Shown here: positions 20,945-20,975 of the stretch, piece after piece
Layout: each line of letters starts with the position of its first letter
Position numbering within the stretch: position 1 is the first letter of the stretch
Assembly (NCBI RefSeq): GCF_001039355.2
Contig: NW_019775938.1
Location: forward strand, 106,904 to 127,878
Source: Lingula anatina
Taxonomy: Eukaryota; Brachiopoda; Lingulata; Lingulida; Lingulidae
Direction of reading: 5' to 3'
Length of the DNA stretch: 20,975 nt
Program-made: the position numbers and the translations under genes
Notes under the pieces: model-generated
Told to the model about the DNA's origin: nothing
The model's input: the letters and a program-made list of their open reading frames with translations, nothing else
Databases searched by the model: none

Positions 20945-20975
<31 letters not shown>
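20945..20975. repeat. Poly-T run of 31 bases reaching the window end
   Basis: Thirty-one consecutive T follow AGGG and run to the last base, so the true length is unknown. On the minus strand this is a poly-A run. It could be a retroposed element's tail, a simple repeat or an assembly edge. Nothing in the preceding 100 bases identifies an element. Confidence 0.95.

Overview
This is an intron-rich, AT-rich eukaryotic window. It very probably comes from an invertebrate animal; a marine lophotrochozoan such as a mollusc, brachiopod or annelid is my guess, not a demonstrated assignment. The evidence is a long, metazoan-style separase gene cut into 26 coding exons by short GT-AG introns of about 150-640 bases, with AT-rich introns and intergenic DNA and no bacterial-type gene packing.

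Layout. Positions 1-2230 hold no recognisable gene; they are downstream of the minus-strand gene and should include its 3' UTR. Positions 2231-15677 (minus strand) carry a complete separase gene (ESPL1 type). I rebuilt it exon by exon. All 26 exons join in one open frame of 7020 nt, giving 2339 residues, with matching phase at every junction. The C-terminal peptidase C50 domain has both catalytic residues (His2220 and Cys2246 in this model). Positions 15678-16750 are the shared upstream region of two head-to-head genes, with a small GC-richer patch and possible 5' UTR introns on both sides. Positions 16751-18118 (plus strand) carry a single-exon coding sequence of 455 residues. It encodes a type II membrane glycosyltransferase of the Anp1/Mnn9/Van1 family (GT62), best known from fungal mannan synthesis. 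A long AU-rich 3' UTR probably runs to a polyadenylation signal at 19727. The rest, to 20975, is non-coding, with an (AAT)n microsatellite and a run of 31 T at the very end.

How the genes work. Separase is the caspase-fold protease that cleaves the cohesin kleisin at anaphase. The glycosyltransferase is predicted to be a Golgi (or ER-Golgi) enzyme. Nothing links the two functionally except a possible shared promoter region.

The points most worth a second look are the fungal-type GT62 enzyme encoded without introns in an apparent animal genome, and the 730-codon central exon of separase. That exon combines a disordered, Cdk-site-rich linker with a candidate self-cleavage site, an AT-hook-like motif and an FGF motif beside an acidic patch. 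I did not find a convincing multi-gene undescribed system here.
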